Shown: positions 44,250 through 56,111, counted from the stretch's first letter. The stretch is DNA of 64,000 nucleotides from Sabellastarte sp. h YS-2021 (GCA_964017235.1 OZ024930.1:23502614-23566613); one strand, 5' to 3'. The notes: generated by a model from the sequence alone, not told the origin. Translations and numbers: made by a program.

Positions 44250-44560
44250 AAAAAAGTGGCAACCACTTATTGGTCATTTATTTTTAGCTTGATATTTCGT
44301 ATAGGTATTATGTTTTTTTCTTGTTTTATTTCATTTTTCGGTCACACAGAAGACCTTGTGGAGTTATGCAATTGCAAAAAGATCAGTTGTTATTTTTCTA
44401 TTTAAAAGTATATAAAATAGCAAAAATGTTGACCTTGTTGTCTTTGCAATACACTGCACTTGTAAGTGAATCTGATGGAGGGTTTGCCACCCTCGCCCTC
44501 CCAGATTCTTTTGCACTGATGTGAAAAAAGGGTGAATAAAAGTATATTGAAGGAAAAAAA
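44250..44560 (+). mobile_element. poly(A)-tailed retro-insert with 14-bp target duplication
   Basis: CATGCATCACACTA occurs at 44236-44249 and 44561-44574. The 311 bp between end in GAATAAAAG, then 16 bp later a GGAAAAAAA tail, as for a reverse-transcribed polyadenylated RNA. It has no tRNA head and no open frame of note. A GC-rich hairpin (GGAGGG with CCCTCC) lies near the 3' end. The source RNA is unknown. Confidence 0.82.
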
Positions 44561-45372
44561 CATGCATCACACTAGTTAGCAGTTTATGCTTAAAGTGTGG
44601 GAGTATTCGGAAATAGATACATGAAATGAACTTTTCAGATGAATTGTTATGAATTAAGCTAAATTAAATATAAGTTTTTCATCAGAAAACCATTCAGAGA
44701 ACACAAACCCTCACCATGTAAATTTCTACCAATGACAAAGGAAGACAAATTGCTTTAATATTCAAATTTTGGTACCCATAATTTAGACTAAAAAAGTTTG
44801 TTAATATTAGGGCTGTCAGAACAGAAGGGGGATTAACATGACATTGAATAGATTTATACGGAAAAAAAGCAAATTGTAAACATTAGGGCACATTGATGTG
44901 TCAGTATGCCTTTGCACAATTACACCTGTCCTTCAACCAGTGTGTTGTAAAGTATCAAGATGTTAAAGGTCAACATTGCTATAACAAGGTTAAAGGTTAA
45001 TCCCATTTGACACCATGACGTTACACACCTACAATACCCAACCAATGCTAATTACCACTTAACAAATATCACCATCCTATTCCTTATCATTCACATGATA
45101 TGGCCTGGGAAAGATTTTATGGGTGAAAGTCTCTATGACAAGGTCATACGTCAAATCCAGGTCTCACTATGATGTTGTAAATCAACACACCCAACCTATG
45201 TCACTACCAGATATCAACATCATACACCTTACAGTTTCCGAGATATGGTCCGGACAAGATTTTAAAGGTCACTGTCACTACAGAAAGGTCAAATGAAGGT
45301 CACACTATGATGGCACATACCTACAACCCCAACAATGTCCCTACCAAATATCAACATCATACACCTTACAGT

Positions 45373-45664
45373 TTCTACTAACTCAACATGTTGAGATATT
45401 AACTCAACATGTTGAGATACTAACTCAACATGTTCAGATAGTAAGTCAACATGTTGAGATACTAACTCAACATGTTGAGATACTAAGTCAACATGTTAAG
45501 ATATTAAGTCAACATGTCGAGATAGTAACTCAACATGTTGAGATATTAACTCAACATGTTGAGATACTAAGTCGACATGTTGAGATATTAACTCAACATG
45601 TTGAGATACTAAGTCAACATGTTAAGATATTAAGTCAACATGTTGAGATAATAAGTCGACAATT
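45373..45664. repeat. right 21-bp palindrome array
   Basis: About 13 units with cores at 45384, 45405, 45426, 45447 and onward at 21-bp spacing. Spacers alternate between ATACTAA, ATATTAA and ATAGTAA. Confidence 0.95.
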
Positions 45665-45786
45665 CAAAAAAAAAATTTTTTTGTGGCACTAATACTCTTC
45701 CGTATTTAACTGAGCAAAGGACTGAACTAAATTTCATAATTGACGGTGTAGAACGAAATAATGACTCAGCCAGATTTCAGACTGTA

Positions 45787-45814
45787 TGTGTGTGTGTGTG
45801 TGTGGGGGGGGGGG
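45787..45814. repeat. (TG)n followed by a G run
   Basis: A simple repeat of alternating TG, then about 11 G. Confidence 0.9.
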
Positions 45815-46984
45815 TTGTCTTGCAAGAGGGATTGAAGTATTCTGACCCCACTACAAGATTATGACTCCCCCTTAATCCCCGTACTTCCCACTTAATTCAG
45901 TTTCATTAAAGCACAGTCCCTGTCCCCCCAATAAACAAACAATGGGAGTATATATTTTATTATACAATACATAAATGTTGCTGCTGAAATTACTGTAAAG
46001 ACATTATCATATAACAAGTATAAATGAGGACATAATAAAATTAAGCATAAACTTTGATAGAAAGTGACATTATGAAATGTAAATGTATGTATATACATCA
46101 CCATGACCCAAAATATAAATGAACCTGACCCAGAGGTCAAAGTGGCACATAGCAATTATAATTCATCCAGGTTCAACCTTAACAGATAACACCAAAACAA
46201 AAGTCAGAACAGTTTAACCTGAGTGAAGGTGAAAACAATTATCGCAAAAGGTTAAATCCAAAATAAACTGCAACATAACCAATATCATTCACTCGGGTGA
46301 GATGTGAGACTATAAACACCTAAAAGAAAGGTAAAAATTATGAAACCCGAGTTACAGTTGACAACAATCACCCCAAGAGGTCAAATCTGTGGTTTAAAAT
46401 ACAGGACTCCTGAACTTTAATCCCACAGTAAAACTAATGAATGACTTGCAAAATCAGCAAGTATTACAAGGATCCGGGTAATAGATCCAGGTAAAGTCAC
46501 AATTCCTTGAAGGAAATAACAGGTCACAAGGTCACCTAAGACTGAGGTCAAAGTTGTTAAACAGTGAAGATCAAAGGTTGTAAGGTCATAAAAGCATAAA
46601 GCATGGAGGGTTGCCAAACACCCAGTAGAAGTAGGGAGGGAAGGAGGCTAAGCAAAAAGGTGAGATCTGAAAGCATGGGAGATTTTCAAAGCACTGGCAG
46701 GGGGAAATGAAATGTACCTCCAAAAACAGTTGGAGGTTCAAGTGCCCTGTGCCTTTATTTCCTGAATCGGGACCCCTCTTGCAAAGGCCCAAGAAGCCCC
46801 ATCCCTGCACTGTCAAACTTGCCCACCAATACTTGAGCATACGTTCTGTGATCCCTCTGCCTGAAACAGGGGAGGGAAGATTCAAACCTCCGTCTTATCT
46901 TGGCCAACCTGATAAAGACAGCAAGTCTTTGTTCAAAAAACCTCGATTTTACAACAGTTCTAGCCCTGTGGACATGACTCGAAC

Positions 46985-48175
46985 CCAAGGTCATGCCCAG
47001 GTCTAGTCATTTGTTTTGTATTATGGGGATGAGGATATGCCATGCCATCTTTTGACCAACATGAGGCACATATATGCTTATAAAGGACACCCTTAGTCTC
47101 ATGTGTCTGCTTTTGTGAACTGACACCTTTGTTGTAATATACACAAGTAGTAGTTTTTGCAGAGGAGTGCTTTTTTGACCTCTCTGGGCATTATTTTGGG
47201 CAGTATTATTGCTTTGGGCATGAACACGACATACTCTCTCTATCTTATCAGTGTCCAACCAACTCTTGATTTCCCCTTGCTTCATTCTACAAAGAGCACA
47301 GGATGGCTAGCCTTTTGTCGAAGACCAGGATAAGTCAGTGGCATCATCAAGTAAATCAATTACATAATCTAACATATGTTCTCAAATTGTTATGTCTGAC
47401 TTCTCCTGCATAGTTCGACAAAAGCCAGCAATCCAATGGACTGGGGACAGCTGGTTATAGGTGACCCTGTCCTGATTATGACCTGAGAGAAGAAACTCGT
47501 GTGGCCATCTTACTTTATGGTTGACAAACACATCCACAGCCCCACCCCTTTGGGATTTAATCTTGCCTATACCTGATTTGACGTTGTCTGTCAAGTGTCT
47601 GAGCCTATTCTAAACTTCTTCCTGCACTCTAGCCTCCTCCCTCTACTGACTTGGTGGGGTAATATAGTGAACCATTTTAACGGGAGAGTTGGGCCCCAAC
47701 CCCTTTTAATCCAGTATGTGCGACAGTAGCCTTAGTTTTAACTTTAGAATTTTTTATTTTTGTGCTGTCATTAGTTTTTCACAGTTTTAATTTAACTTTC
47801 CATACTATCCATCCTAGCCCCTAATGCATTAAGCTAAGCCCAAATTTGACTGTTAATATGTTTCTGATCTATGACTACATGATTCGAACCCGCAGTGTGC
47901 GGGGCCTGACCTTTGCCAGCATTGTGAACCCGATGTTCTGAAACATGAGAATTTAAGGATAAATTTTGATCTGAATGGTCAACCACAGCATCTATGGCAG
48001 TATCATATCTGGAGTCCTATTGATCAGTAAAACCAACTTGACTAGATTGTGGAGAATCAGCCCTATCTCCTGACGCCGTCAAAAAATCTGCATCTGACGC
48101 CAACTGGAGCTGGATTGGGATGTGGCATTGCCCTCTGTTCCTCAAGTTGTATCTGCCCTCATTCATGATTCAAAT
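46985..48175 (-). pseudogene. decayed DIRS/Ngaro-type Gag
   Basis: On the - strand, broken by stops and shifts: MNEGRYNLRNRG, then QRGGAVDVFVNHKVRWPHEF, YNQLSPVHWIAGFCR, and further on EIKSWLDTDKIERV and a Cys/His tail readable as SVHKSR and YKH in different frames. These are motifs of Gag-like ORFs from tyrosine-recombinase retroelements. A further open stretch at 46755-46994 continues in the same direction. No RT of this element is present, so it is a fragment. Confidence 0.7.
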
Positions 48176-48179
48176 GCAA

Positions 48180-49685
48180 AAACTAAAACACTAAAACTAT
48201 ATAAAATGGCAGTAAGAAATTTTTGTTGTTCACAGGTCACCTTCAAAATTCAAAGTGACCAATTTCCTTGCTGAGACAAAGGTCACGCCCCACTTACCAA
48301 TCACAGAGGTGATAGGAAAAGTCATATGGTGACAAGAATCTACAATAAAAATCTCAATTAAGGTTGTACCAGAACTGAGCCCCGAGCCAACTAGATGTCT
48401 CCTTGCACACTTGGTGGTGGGGTTGTGTTTCATGTGTGTGTTTAAGATTAAGTTATTTACTATTTACATTGATATTTTTAACAATTGAATACTATGATTA
48501 AGAAGATTGAAGATTGACACATTTCAACACTGTAAAATAAATATTGATTTAGAAAATCACATTTAAAAGGTAAAATGACTGTTTATTTTATACGTTATAT
48601 GTATTTCTGTGCTACTATATTAATGTCTCAAATATGCTTAATGTGGTGCTCGTTGTGGTGCTTATTGTTAACCTTTGCTTTTTCCCCTGTAAATAAGATT
48701 TTCAAAGATGCATGTGATATTGAACTAATTAAACTTGAATCAAACTTAAGCTGAAGAAATGACTCCTCATTGATTGAGGAGTCGAGCCTATTCGATGTTG
48801 ACACACAATAAATACACCCCGCTCCATTTGCCCAACAATAAAAAATCAGAAACAATAGACGGGAATGAGTTTCTGAATGGTTGGTCAATATCTTACAAGC
48901 AATATTCTAACCCCCTCCACCTAAATGCTACTGTTTGGATGATAAATGTTGTTTGCAAAATAATGACTCCCCTAAAAGAACAAAGGAGAGGAGTCAGAAA
49001 TCAAGGAAAGTCATTATCTCATGTTACAACGGTAACATAAAATATTTAAATTACTTTACAGTTGTAGAAAGTCAAATATTTAGGAGCAAGAACACTCAGA
49101 GAACTCATACCTCCGCCAAGGCCCAACACTTGGAATATTGATCATGCATGCACTGATCAAAAAATCCTTTAAAAATTCGTGGGTCATGATCTGGATCACC
49201 ATCAGAATCTTATCATCTATTCCTTGTGCCATTGCCGACATTTCACTCACTCACTCATTCATGTCATGTCCAGTATCTTTTGATTGGTTATATTGTAACA
49301 GATGGTTACAAGGATTGAGGAAATCAGTACAGTTTGTTAAGGTTCTCTACTGTAATTTGTTTTCAAACATTGTTCACATAATTTAATGGCTGACGTTGTC
49401 CTACAATAGCCAGACTTACGCCTTTCCGTCTGGTTTAAGTGAAGACAATTTACAGTCTCTGGTCCGGTCTGGTGACACTGGTTTACAACTATAGTATCTT
49501 TGCTCCCGGCCAGTCTTCTATAGCAGTCAATTTTTGTTTAAATGGTTAAATATTTGGTGTTAAATTGGTATAAGCACAACTGAAAAGTATTTCTTTGTTA
49601 CCATACTAAAAAAATAATTGAAGCAGAAAAATTGGATGTTAATAAATAACCAAGAATGATATAATTCGTTGTGAAGGTATAGCCT
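48180..49685. other. stretch without a recognisable gene
   Basis: AT-rich DNA upstream of GSTO copy 2. Its first exon, promoter and 5' UTR may lie here, but I could not find a short exon with ATG, a Lys-Gly end and a GT donor like that of copy 1. Confidence 0.35.
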
Positions 49686-49689
49686 AGGT

Positions 49690-49900
49690 TTATTGCTGTC
49701 TTTAACCACCTCTTTAAATCCCTCCATAACTTCACCATATGATTGCAGTTAACAAACAGGTGTATTACAGTCTCTGAACATGAATTACAAAGTCAGCAAA
49801 GATCCGAGCCTGTGATTTTCATGTTAAACATCATTCTTTGAGTGCCCAGTAAAATACTCTACTGTAAATTTCTGACCAACAGAAGGTAAGTACATGTATA
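49690..49900 (-). pseudogene. LINE C-terminal scrap
   Basis: On the - strand, MKITGSDLC, then SETVIHLFVNCNHMVKLW, the Cys-His tail of a LINE ORF2. Only about 70 codons remain and they contain stops. Confidence 0.55.
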
Positions 49901-50169
49901 TATGTACCAGCTTTCCCACTTGTGGTTGGGCCAGGATTTGAGGTGGGAGTTGAATGTGTGGCCACTTCACCACCTTGGCCCCTATATTCTTGTTTTAATG
50001 ACCAGCTCACCCTTCTCAGGGGTTTATTTCCTCTAATAAGAAGTTTATGTTTTGACAGTATTTGTTTATGGGTTTTTGCAAAATAACTCGGAATGTCGAG
50101 AACTGATTTTCATAAAAATTTTCAGGAAATGTTGACAATTGCACAAGGTGATCTGGGTGTCTATATCCA

Positions 50170-50973
50170 TGGGCGGATTCACCAAAGGTCTCAAGTGTTA
50201 GACAAATCTCAGCTGAGATTTCGCTCAAATCTCAAGACAGGTTTTGAGTTTGGACCAATCAAAATTGATGTAGCATTCTGTTGAGATCAGTGTAAAGCAT
50301 ACACATTTTATTATACCACTGCAGGGGGCCACGGTGGCAGAGTGGTAACACTCTCGCCTCCCACCTCTGAGGCCAGGGTTCGATCCCTGTCATGGCCTGA
50401 AGTGGGAAAGCTGGTAGTTGCTTGCCGTTGGTCGGCAGTTTACAGTACAGAACCCTAAACGAACTGTATGTACTGGTTTCCTCCGCCCTTCCAACTACCT
50501 GTCGTGATATGACCAGTACAGTGTTGAAAGTGACGTAAAACCCCAAATAAATAAATAAATATACCACTGCACCACATATACTCACATTTTATAACATTTT
50601 CTATCAAGCAAAACGTTGTCTTTTTACTATAATTTGTACTTACGTAAAAAAAAACTAATTATAACAGCAAATCAAGCCACTCATGTAAATTTGCAATCTA
50701 ATGTTTACTGTTGTTTTTGTACACACTCTTAATATATATTCATATTTTGTGTTACAAGTCAAATAATATGTCATACTTCACTATTTTCATTTTGTTTTGG
50801 AACTTTTTATTACATATACTCTATTATATGAAAACTTAAGTCATCCCCTAGACAGTCTTAGATTTGAGACCAAATCTGTGATCGTGTGATCGTTTATAAA
50901 TCCAAGCTGACTCTTAGATTTGAGACCAAAATCTCCGATTTGAGACTTGAGACCTTTTGTGAATCCAACCCCA
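50170..50973. mobile_element. MITE with a SINE inserted in it
   Basis: The left end GGGCGGATTCACCAAAGGTC and the right end GACCTTTTGTGAATCCAACC are inverted repeats. AAATCTCAAG-type words repeat inside in both orientations. The SINE at 50324-50559 is younger because it sits within this element. Confidence 0.85.
50324..50559 (+). mobile_element. full-length tRNA-headed SINE, second copy
   Basis: 236 bp like the copy at 9653-9888, with A box TGGCAGAGTGG (50335-50345), B box GGTTCGATCCC and an AAATAAATAAAT tail. Target duplications TATACCACTGCA are exact at 50312-50323 and 50560-50571. Confidence 0.95.
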
Positions 50974-51069
50974 GGAATTTTTAAAGGATTTGTTATTGTT
51001 GCACTCAATATTGGAGGTATTGGGCCTTGACTAAGGTATGTGCTCTGGGACTGCCAGTTTCAGTGTAGT

Positions 51070-51097
51070 GGGGGGGGGGGGGGGGGGGGGGGGGGGG
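51070..51097 (+). repeat. G homopolymer, 28 bp
   Basis: An uninterrupted G run about 190 bp before the first visible exon of GSTO copy 2. The true length is uncertain because homopolymers are error-prone. Confidence 0.9.
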
Positions 51098-51284
51098 CAT
51101 TAAAACTAAACATTAAAATTGCTGATTTGTTTCCTGCAAAACGAAAACATTTCACATCAAAGTATATTTTGTTGGAAAAAGACTTGCATGTATAATTATT
51201 TTCCGATGAAAAAAAATCAGTTGAACTATTGTGGGCAATAATAACATACCATATATGTCACTGTGAGGGTAATTTGTGTTTTAG

Positions 51285-51390
51285 GGAGTGAGTTCCCACC
51301 GTACACAAAGGACACAATGCGTCTGTACAACATGAGGTTCTGTCCTTACACAGAGAGAACTCGACTGGTGCTTGTACACAAAAACATACC
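51285..51390 (+). CDS. GSTO copy 2, exon homologous to coding exon 2
   Basis: 106 bp, identical in length and phase to exon 2 of copy 1, with TTTTAG acceptor and GTAGGT donor. It encodes MRLYNMRFCPYTERTRLVLV with the catalytic cysteine of the omega class. The intron that follows carries the Harbinger remnant 51585-54565. Confidence 0.93.
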
Positions 51391-52270
51391 GTAGGTACAT
51401 TTTAATCCCTGTAAATGCCCCGTTATTACAGAGGTGTCCCCTAAATTTTCAGACGTCTTGTGTAACTACCCATTCCTCCATGTGCTGCCACACTTATGCC
51501 AGTAAGGTTTGCATTTCTTTATATATTCTGTTTTCTGTGGCCGTCCACATGAAAGTTGTAAAATTTTAACAATTTCCACCTATAGACCCAAGTTACACAT
51601 CCACGGATGTCCCGCCAGACAGCAGCAGGATTCCAAATATGCAAAATTGTGAGTGATTAACGGATCATATTTTACATCCGTATACTCATCTGTAATGTCC
51701 CTATTGTCCTTGTGGCATCCACCCCGGATGAAATTGGCCCACAAACACACTACAGAAAAATCAAACTGTAATTGATATCAGTATCTCATCCGTAATGTCT
51801 TTACAGCAATCGTGGATGTCCTTGTGTTATTCGTGACATCCTTGACTCATCCACACCAATAAAGGCTCGAAAAAGTTCTACGGATATTTCTGTAGGCTAT
51901 AAGGATGCCTATGGATGTTTACGGACATTACCGGAAACAGCAAGGACCAATAGGGATGGTCCTTGAAGAAGGTCACAGATATGAAATTTGTTTGTGGATA
52001 TGCACGGATGTTTACGGATCTGTCCCCGGACAACAGGGATGGGGTTTATGGATGATAAGGACGCCTCAAGGACAATAAGGACGGATTTACGGATAGAATT
52101 GTAGTTTCCCACGACACTCGGGGACGAGGATACATGAATTTTTGGAACTTTACAGCTTTTACTGTACATGTTTGAGGATATATTTTGCCGGCATACATAT
52201 TTAATCAAGATTTTTTAGGTTTTTGTTTTTTTTTCAAAATAGGAAATTTAGTGAACATTAGTGTAGTAAA

Positions 52271-53760
52271 ATGCCACAAAAGAAGAGGTCCAAGAGAGAG
52301 GCAGTCATGAGGCAGAGAGGATGTCACCAGGGCCAGGAGTCCAGAGGTGGATCAGTTGAGTTGGGTACCAGAGACCCAGCAGGCAGCTGGGGTGGAGGAG
52401 TTGGTGGTGGGACTAGAGGATCCTCTGCAGCTGTCAGATACAGAACAGGGTGACATTAGGCTGAAGACACAGCATGATTCGGATACAAGTGATACACAGG
52501 ATACACAGGCTGCTGGAGGCACACAGAGTGGCAAGGGCAAAGGCAAGGGCAAGGCTGACAAAAGGAGCAAGAAACCGGCGGTTCTATTCAGTGCTGCAGA
52601 GGAGCAGAAGTTAGTGGAGTTTTTGTGTGACAATGAACTTCTCTACAACAAGCATTTGATGGACTACAAGAATAGGTCTAAGAGGGAGCTTGTGTGGGAT
52701 AAGATTTGTAAGGAGAACAATTTGGATAAAGATGCCTGCCAGAGGTGGTTCCAGAGCCTACGCACAATCTTCGGAAAAGTCACTCACATGAAGTCGGGCC
52801 AGGGGGAACCACAGCTGATGGAGAGACAGAGATGGACCAGGGACAATTTTCACTTCCTCAGGGACCACATCGTGCACCATCTTACAGCAAAAAGTGAATT
52901 CAGGCCTCCCAAGGGGTTCATCTCGAGCCCGTGCAGCAGCGGGCTCATCATCCAGATGGGAGACTGTGCACACAGAACCATTCGAGGGTAATTCTTTCCC
53001 AGAGTAAACTTGTGACCCATCAGACATCTTGCACCTGAATACACATACGCCTACTTCTAGATCACGTGTTGTCAGTGTGACGTCAAGCAGAGCAGATTCC
53101 GACCTCCAATCAGCTTTTGTCGAATCACAGAGTTTGGTGATGACAAGAGTGATAACTCAAGATAGGGCTTCTGTGACTTTCTAAAGGTGGAGGTGGTATA
53201 ACTTACAAATTACTCATATGGTGAATTTCAACAAGAGACATTTAACTTATTGATGCGACTTAAACGTAGGGACAAGCAACAGCAAAGGTACCAACACAGA
53301 ATCGGCACAAGCAGACCTTCAACTACAGCCAGCCCTTGACTTCACACCATTACCCTGTGTCTTACACACAGATGCAGGCATCACATCAGCAGATGCAACA
53401 GACATTTGCAGAAGTACAAGAGGGCCTTTCACAGCAGCAGTTACAGCATTCACAGCAGCAGTTTCAACATATATTTACTCAGCCGCATGCACCAGCTCAG
53501 CAGCAGATCCATGAACAGGCTCCACAGCAAAGCATGAAGCCACAGTAACACTTGCAAGTGATGTCAGCGCCACAGCAGCCGATGCAGCAGCAGCAGACAA
53601 TTCAACCACATCATTCCATACAGTCACAGCAGCCAATCCAGCAGCAGCAACTGCCAATACTAACACATCAGCCAATACAGCAGCAGCAGCCCACATAGCA
53701 CCACATTCAGCAAACATCACAGCAGCAAACATCACAGAGCACTACTTCATCACAGCTGCG
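52271..53760 (+). pseudogene. Harbinger MADF/Myb-like accessory protein, frameshifted
   Basis: A start at 52271 (MPQKKRSKREA) shifts frame near 52345 into the 52347-52991 frame. That frame holds a Gly/Lys-rich stretch (residues 60-77) and a MADF-like domain at 80-165: LVEFLCDNELLYNKH, LVWDKI, RWFQSLRT, SGQGEPQ. After 52991 the frame is lost. A Gln-rich tail encoded by CAG repeats continues at 53336-53700 with stops. The plan (basic start, MADF, Gln-rich end) matches the intact protein at 3032-4234. Confidence 0.82.
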
Positions 53761-53779
53761 TATCATGTCACTACCCATT

Positions 53780-53965
53780 ACAATGACAAGGCGGCACAGC
53801 ACTCACCACATCTCACATCACAGGATGTCAGCTTCGGTTCACCTTGACCTGCTTCTTCAATATCTGTCTGGGTTAGCCAAGGCCTGAACCTATATCTTCT
53901 GTGTCTTATAGGTCTAATAACTGGCAGATCCCCCCAGACCCCATCTGCTTCTCAACCGGTATATC
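53780..53965 (-). pseudogene. N-terminal remnant of a Harbinger transposase
   Basis: On the - strand, RPIRHRRYRFRPWLTQTDIE aligns with RRRHNMWVRPWLLQREE of the intact transposase at 5417-6646. The frame stops after about 30 more codons, and the catalytic domain is absent. Confidence 0.72.
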
Positions 53966-54568
53966 ATAGCCAAAATGATTAGTAACTACCTCTCCATTTC
54001 TTAGAGTAAGAGTTGAAGTTGTGCAAGATTTCTGTCATGTGTGTCCATTTTGGCATCTACACTGTATCTGGCTAGTGAGCTGGACCTTACCCCCTTTTAT
54101 AGCCATTGGCATCCAATTATCTAGTGGTCAATACCTCCCATGGAGACATTTGTAATGTTATGTTAATAAAATTTTCTTATTGATAAACTGACATCCGTGA
54201 GAAAAGTAAAGATCCGTAAACCCCATCTGTGAGTGTCCGCAAGGTCTATCTACCCATCTGGGGTGTCCTTATGGTATCCTGATGCATCCCTATGTTATCC
54301 TGGCGTATCCTGGGGTGCTTCTGCCACACTGTGGGTGGTCCCAGACGTGTATCCAGGGGTCATCCGCAAGCCAAAAAACACGTCCCTAATGCCTTATAGC
54401 ATCCTTATCATTTGTAGAGTGATCTGTGACCCGTCCGTAAATCACTCACTTTTCAAACATTCCCCCCTCCCCGAACCCCACTATCAGCAAGAGATCCTTG
54501 GCAGCTACCATATATGGAACTGTGGCCTCTATCCACGGGGGATCCGTGTGAGTGTAACTGGCCCCATA

Positions 54569-55451
54569 ATAATAATAGTAATAATAATAAAAAACATTTA
54601 TATAGTACATAATTGACGTTGATCCTGTAATGTACTTTATTCCAAAAAGGAAAAGACCTAAACCAAACAGTGGTTGTTACTCAGCAAGCAGCAGCCAATG
54701 GAGGGGGACTAACGCCTTTGCTCTATTTCACACAATAGTGTATCAGATAGGTTATAGCAACCAAAAAAATTGTAACGCCTTGAAAATGAATAGTAGATGC
54801 CTTAAAGATTTTTGATAGCTGCCTTATGACTGAAAAGATCTGTCTTGAACACTGAGGCTAGACATGCTCACTTGCAAAGGTTTTTAAACATGGTAAATAT
54901 TTTCCTTGATATGATACGATTGCCTTGATAAAGTTTCAGATCTTCATAAGTGAAATGACAGGGCCTTAGGACCAATTTGACTTTGCTGAAGATATATTAT
55001 TGAGGCGGTTGGGAGGCATTCTCATGATAGTGGAACACTGGGTATAACTAGATCACAATTCAAGACAATTAAAAATTCACTAAACACTGTCTATGCTTAA
55101 ATATCTATCTATATTCTGATGTCATTATCGAAGATTCATATATTATTGAGCAGATAGGGAATCATAATGGACGTGCATGTACAAATAATATCCTTATATA
55201 TTACTTGTCTCTTTTCTAAAACGACCAATAAGATGCTTTTGGTTGTTGATTTGTTAACAAGATTGGAATTGAATCACTGGTTTAAGTTTATGGCCTGTAC
55301 CGACATGACTGCAGCTGTTGAAAGATATGAATATCAAGTTTAATCTTTGATCATATGCCGTGCACTAAGCCAAAATATGTAGACGAATATTGAAATATAT
55401 ATCTTCCACTCCACATGTAACACAAAATCATTGAACCTTCACATTTTCCAG
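54569..55451. other. GSTO copy 2 intron sequence
   Basis: AT-rich, with an (AAT)n-like run at 54567-54590. No gene or element is recognised. Confidence 0.4.
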
Positions 55452-55548
55452 GTATGAAACAATCAATGTTGACCTGAAAAAGAAGCCTGACTGGTTCCTA
55501 GAGAAAAGTCCTTTTGGAAAAGTGCCAGTATTACAGTACAACGATGAG
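55452..55548 (+). CDS. GSTO copy 2, exon homologous to coding exon 3
   Basis: 97 bp, the same length and phase as in copy 1. It encodes [20 protein letters not shown] and then [12 protein letters not shown] with the cis-proline loop. The acceptor is TTCCAG and the donor GTCAGT. Confidence 0.94.
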
Positions 55549-55988
55549 GTCAGTGCTTTTGTGGCTGCCAATTGAGAATTTCTTAGTAAAAGCTTTACTG
55601 ATAAGTAAGGTATAGTCAGCTTTTAAAACTGATCCTGTGAGAATAAACTTGGTTGATAAAAATGTGAAATATATTACAAAACTTTCATCAAAACTTTTGA
55701 GTGGAAATTTTCATCTTGTTAATTTTTTAATCTGGAAATCACTAGAGACTGACCCTTACTGAGTATCAGTTCTACTAAACTCCTTTAAAGTTGAAAATTT
55801 AGTGAAATGCTCTACACTTGCTTGTACTGTTGAATCATTATCCAATAAAATAGTTTGAATAGAAATATTCTAATTAAAGTTTTCTTTGTATTTGTGGTAT
55901 ATATAGGAGTGGGAGTTGTTTATCTGTATCAGTCACATTCACTTCCAATCTTTCTCAAGTCAGAACTAGAGACTTAATTTACTTCCAG

Positions 55989-56111
55989 CTGGTGTTTGAG
56001 TCAGATGTGTGTGATGAGTACTTGGATGACAAGTATCCACAGAAGCCACTCACTCCAAAAGATCCCTACACCAAGGCACGTCACAGGTTGCTCAGAGATA
56101 ACTTCAGCAAG
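55989..56111 (+). CDS. GSTO copy 2, exon homologous to coding exon 4
   Basis: 123 bp, the same length as in copy 1, beginning LVFES with the conserved Glu-Ser. The acceptor is CTTCCAG and the donor GTAACA. Exons 5 to 7 were not found before 64000. The intron already exceeds 7.8 kb because of the elements inserted in it. Confidence 0.93.

Larger units (their letters stand above)
42414..45704. mobile_element. TIR element with 21-bp palindromic arrays, unassigned superfamily
   Basis: Both ends read TACGGAAGAGTATTAGTGCC inward and are flanked by TTTAAC (42408-42413 and 45705-45710), a 6-bp target duplication. Just inside each end, TTGAATTGTCGA leads into tandem repeats of the palindrome CTCAACATGTTGAG with an exact 21-bp period: six units at 42458-42575 and about 13 at 45384-45650. 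Three more units at 44151-44206 were probably joined to the left array before a Penelope-like element inserted at about 42595-44140. No transposase was found, so it is non-autonomous. A smaller element of the same architecture is at 57860-59151. Confidence 0.8.
51585..54565. mobile_element. Harbinger-like element 2, internally deleted
   Basis: The ends GACCCAAGTTACAC and, in reverse complement, GGGGCCAGTTACAC are inverted and flanked by ATA (51582-51584 and 54566-54568). Subterminal DNA repeats variants of ATCCGT and CGGATGT many times on both sides. It keeps a MADF-type ORF and only the N-terminus of a transposase, so the transposase body was deleted. The terminal sequence differs from the elements at 2231 and 56209, so this is a separate family. 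Confidence 0.8.

Noticed and set aside
42446..45664. Regularly spaced repeats resembling a CRISPR array
   Set aside because: Repeat plus spacer is only 21 bp, the spacers are nearly constant, and the genome is eukaryotic.
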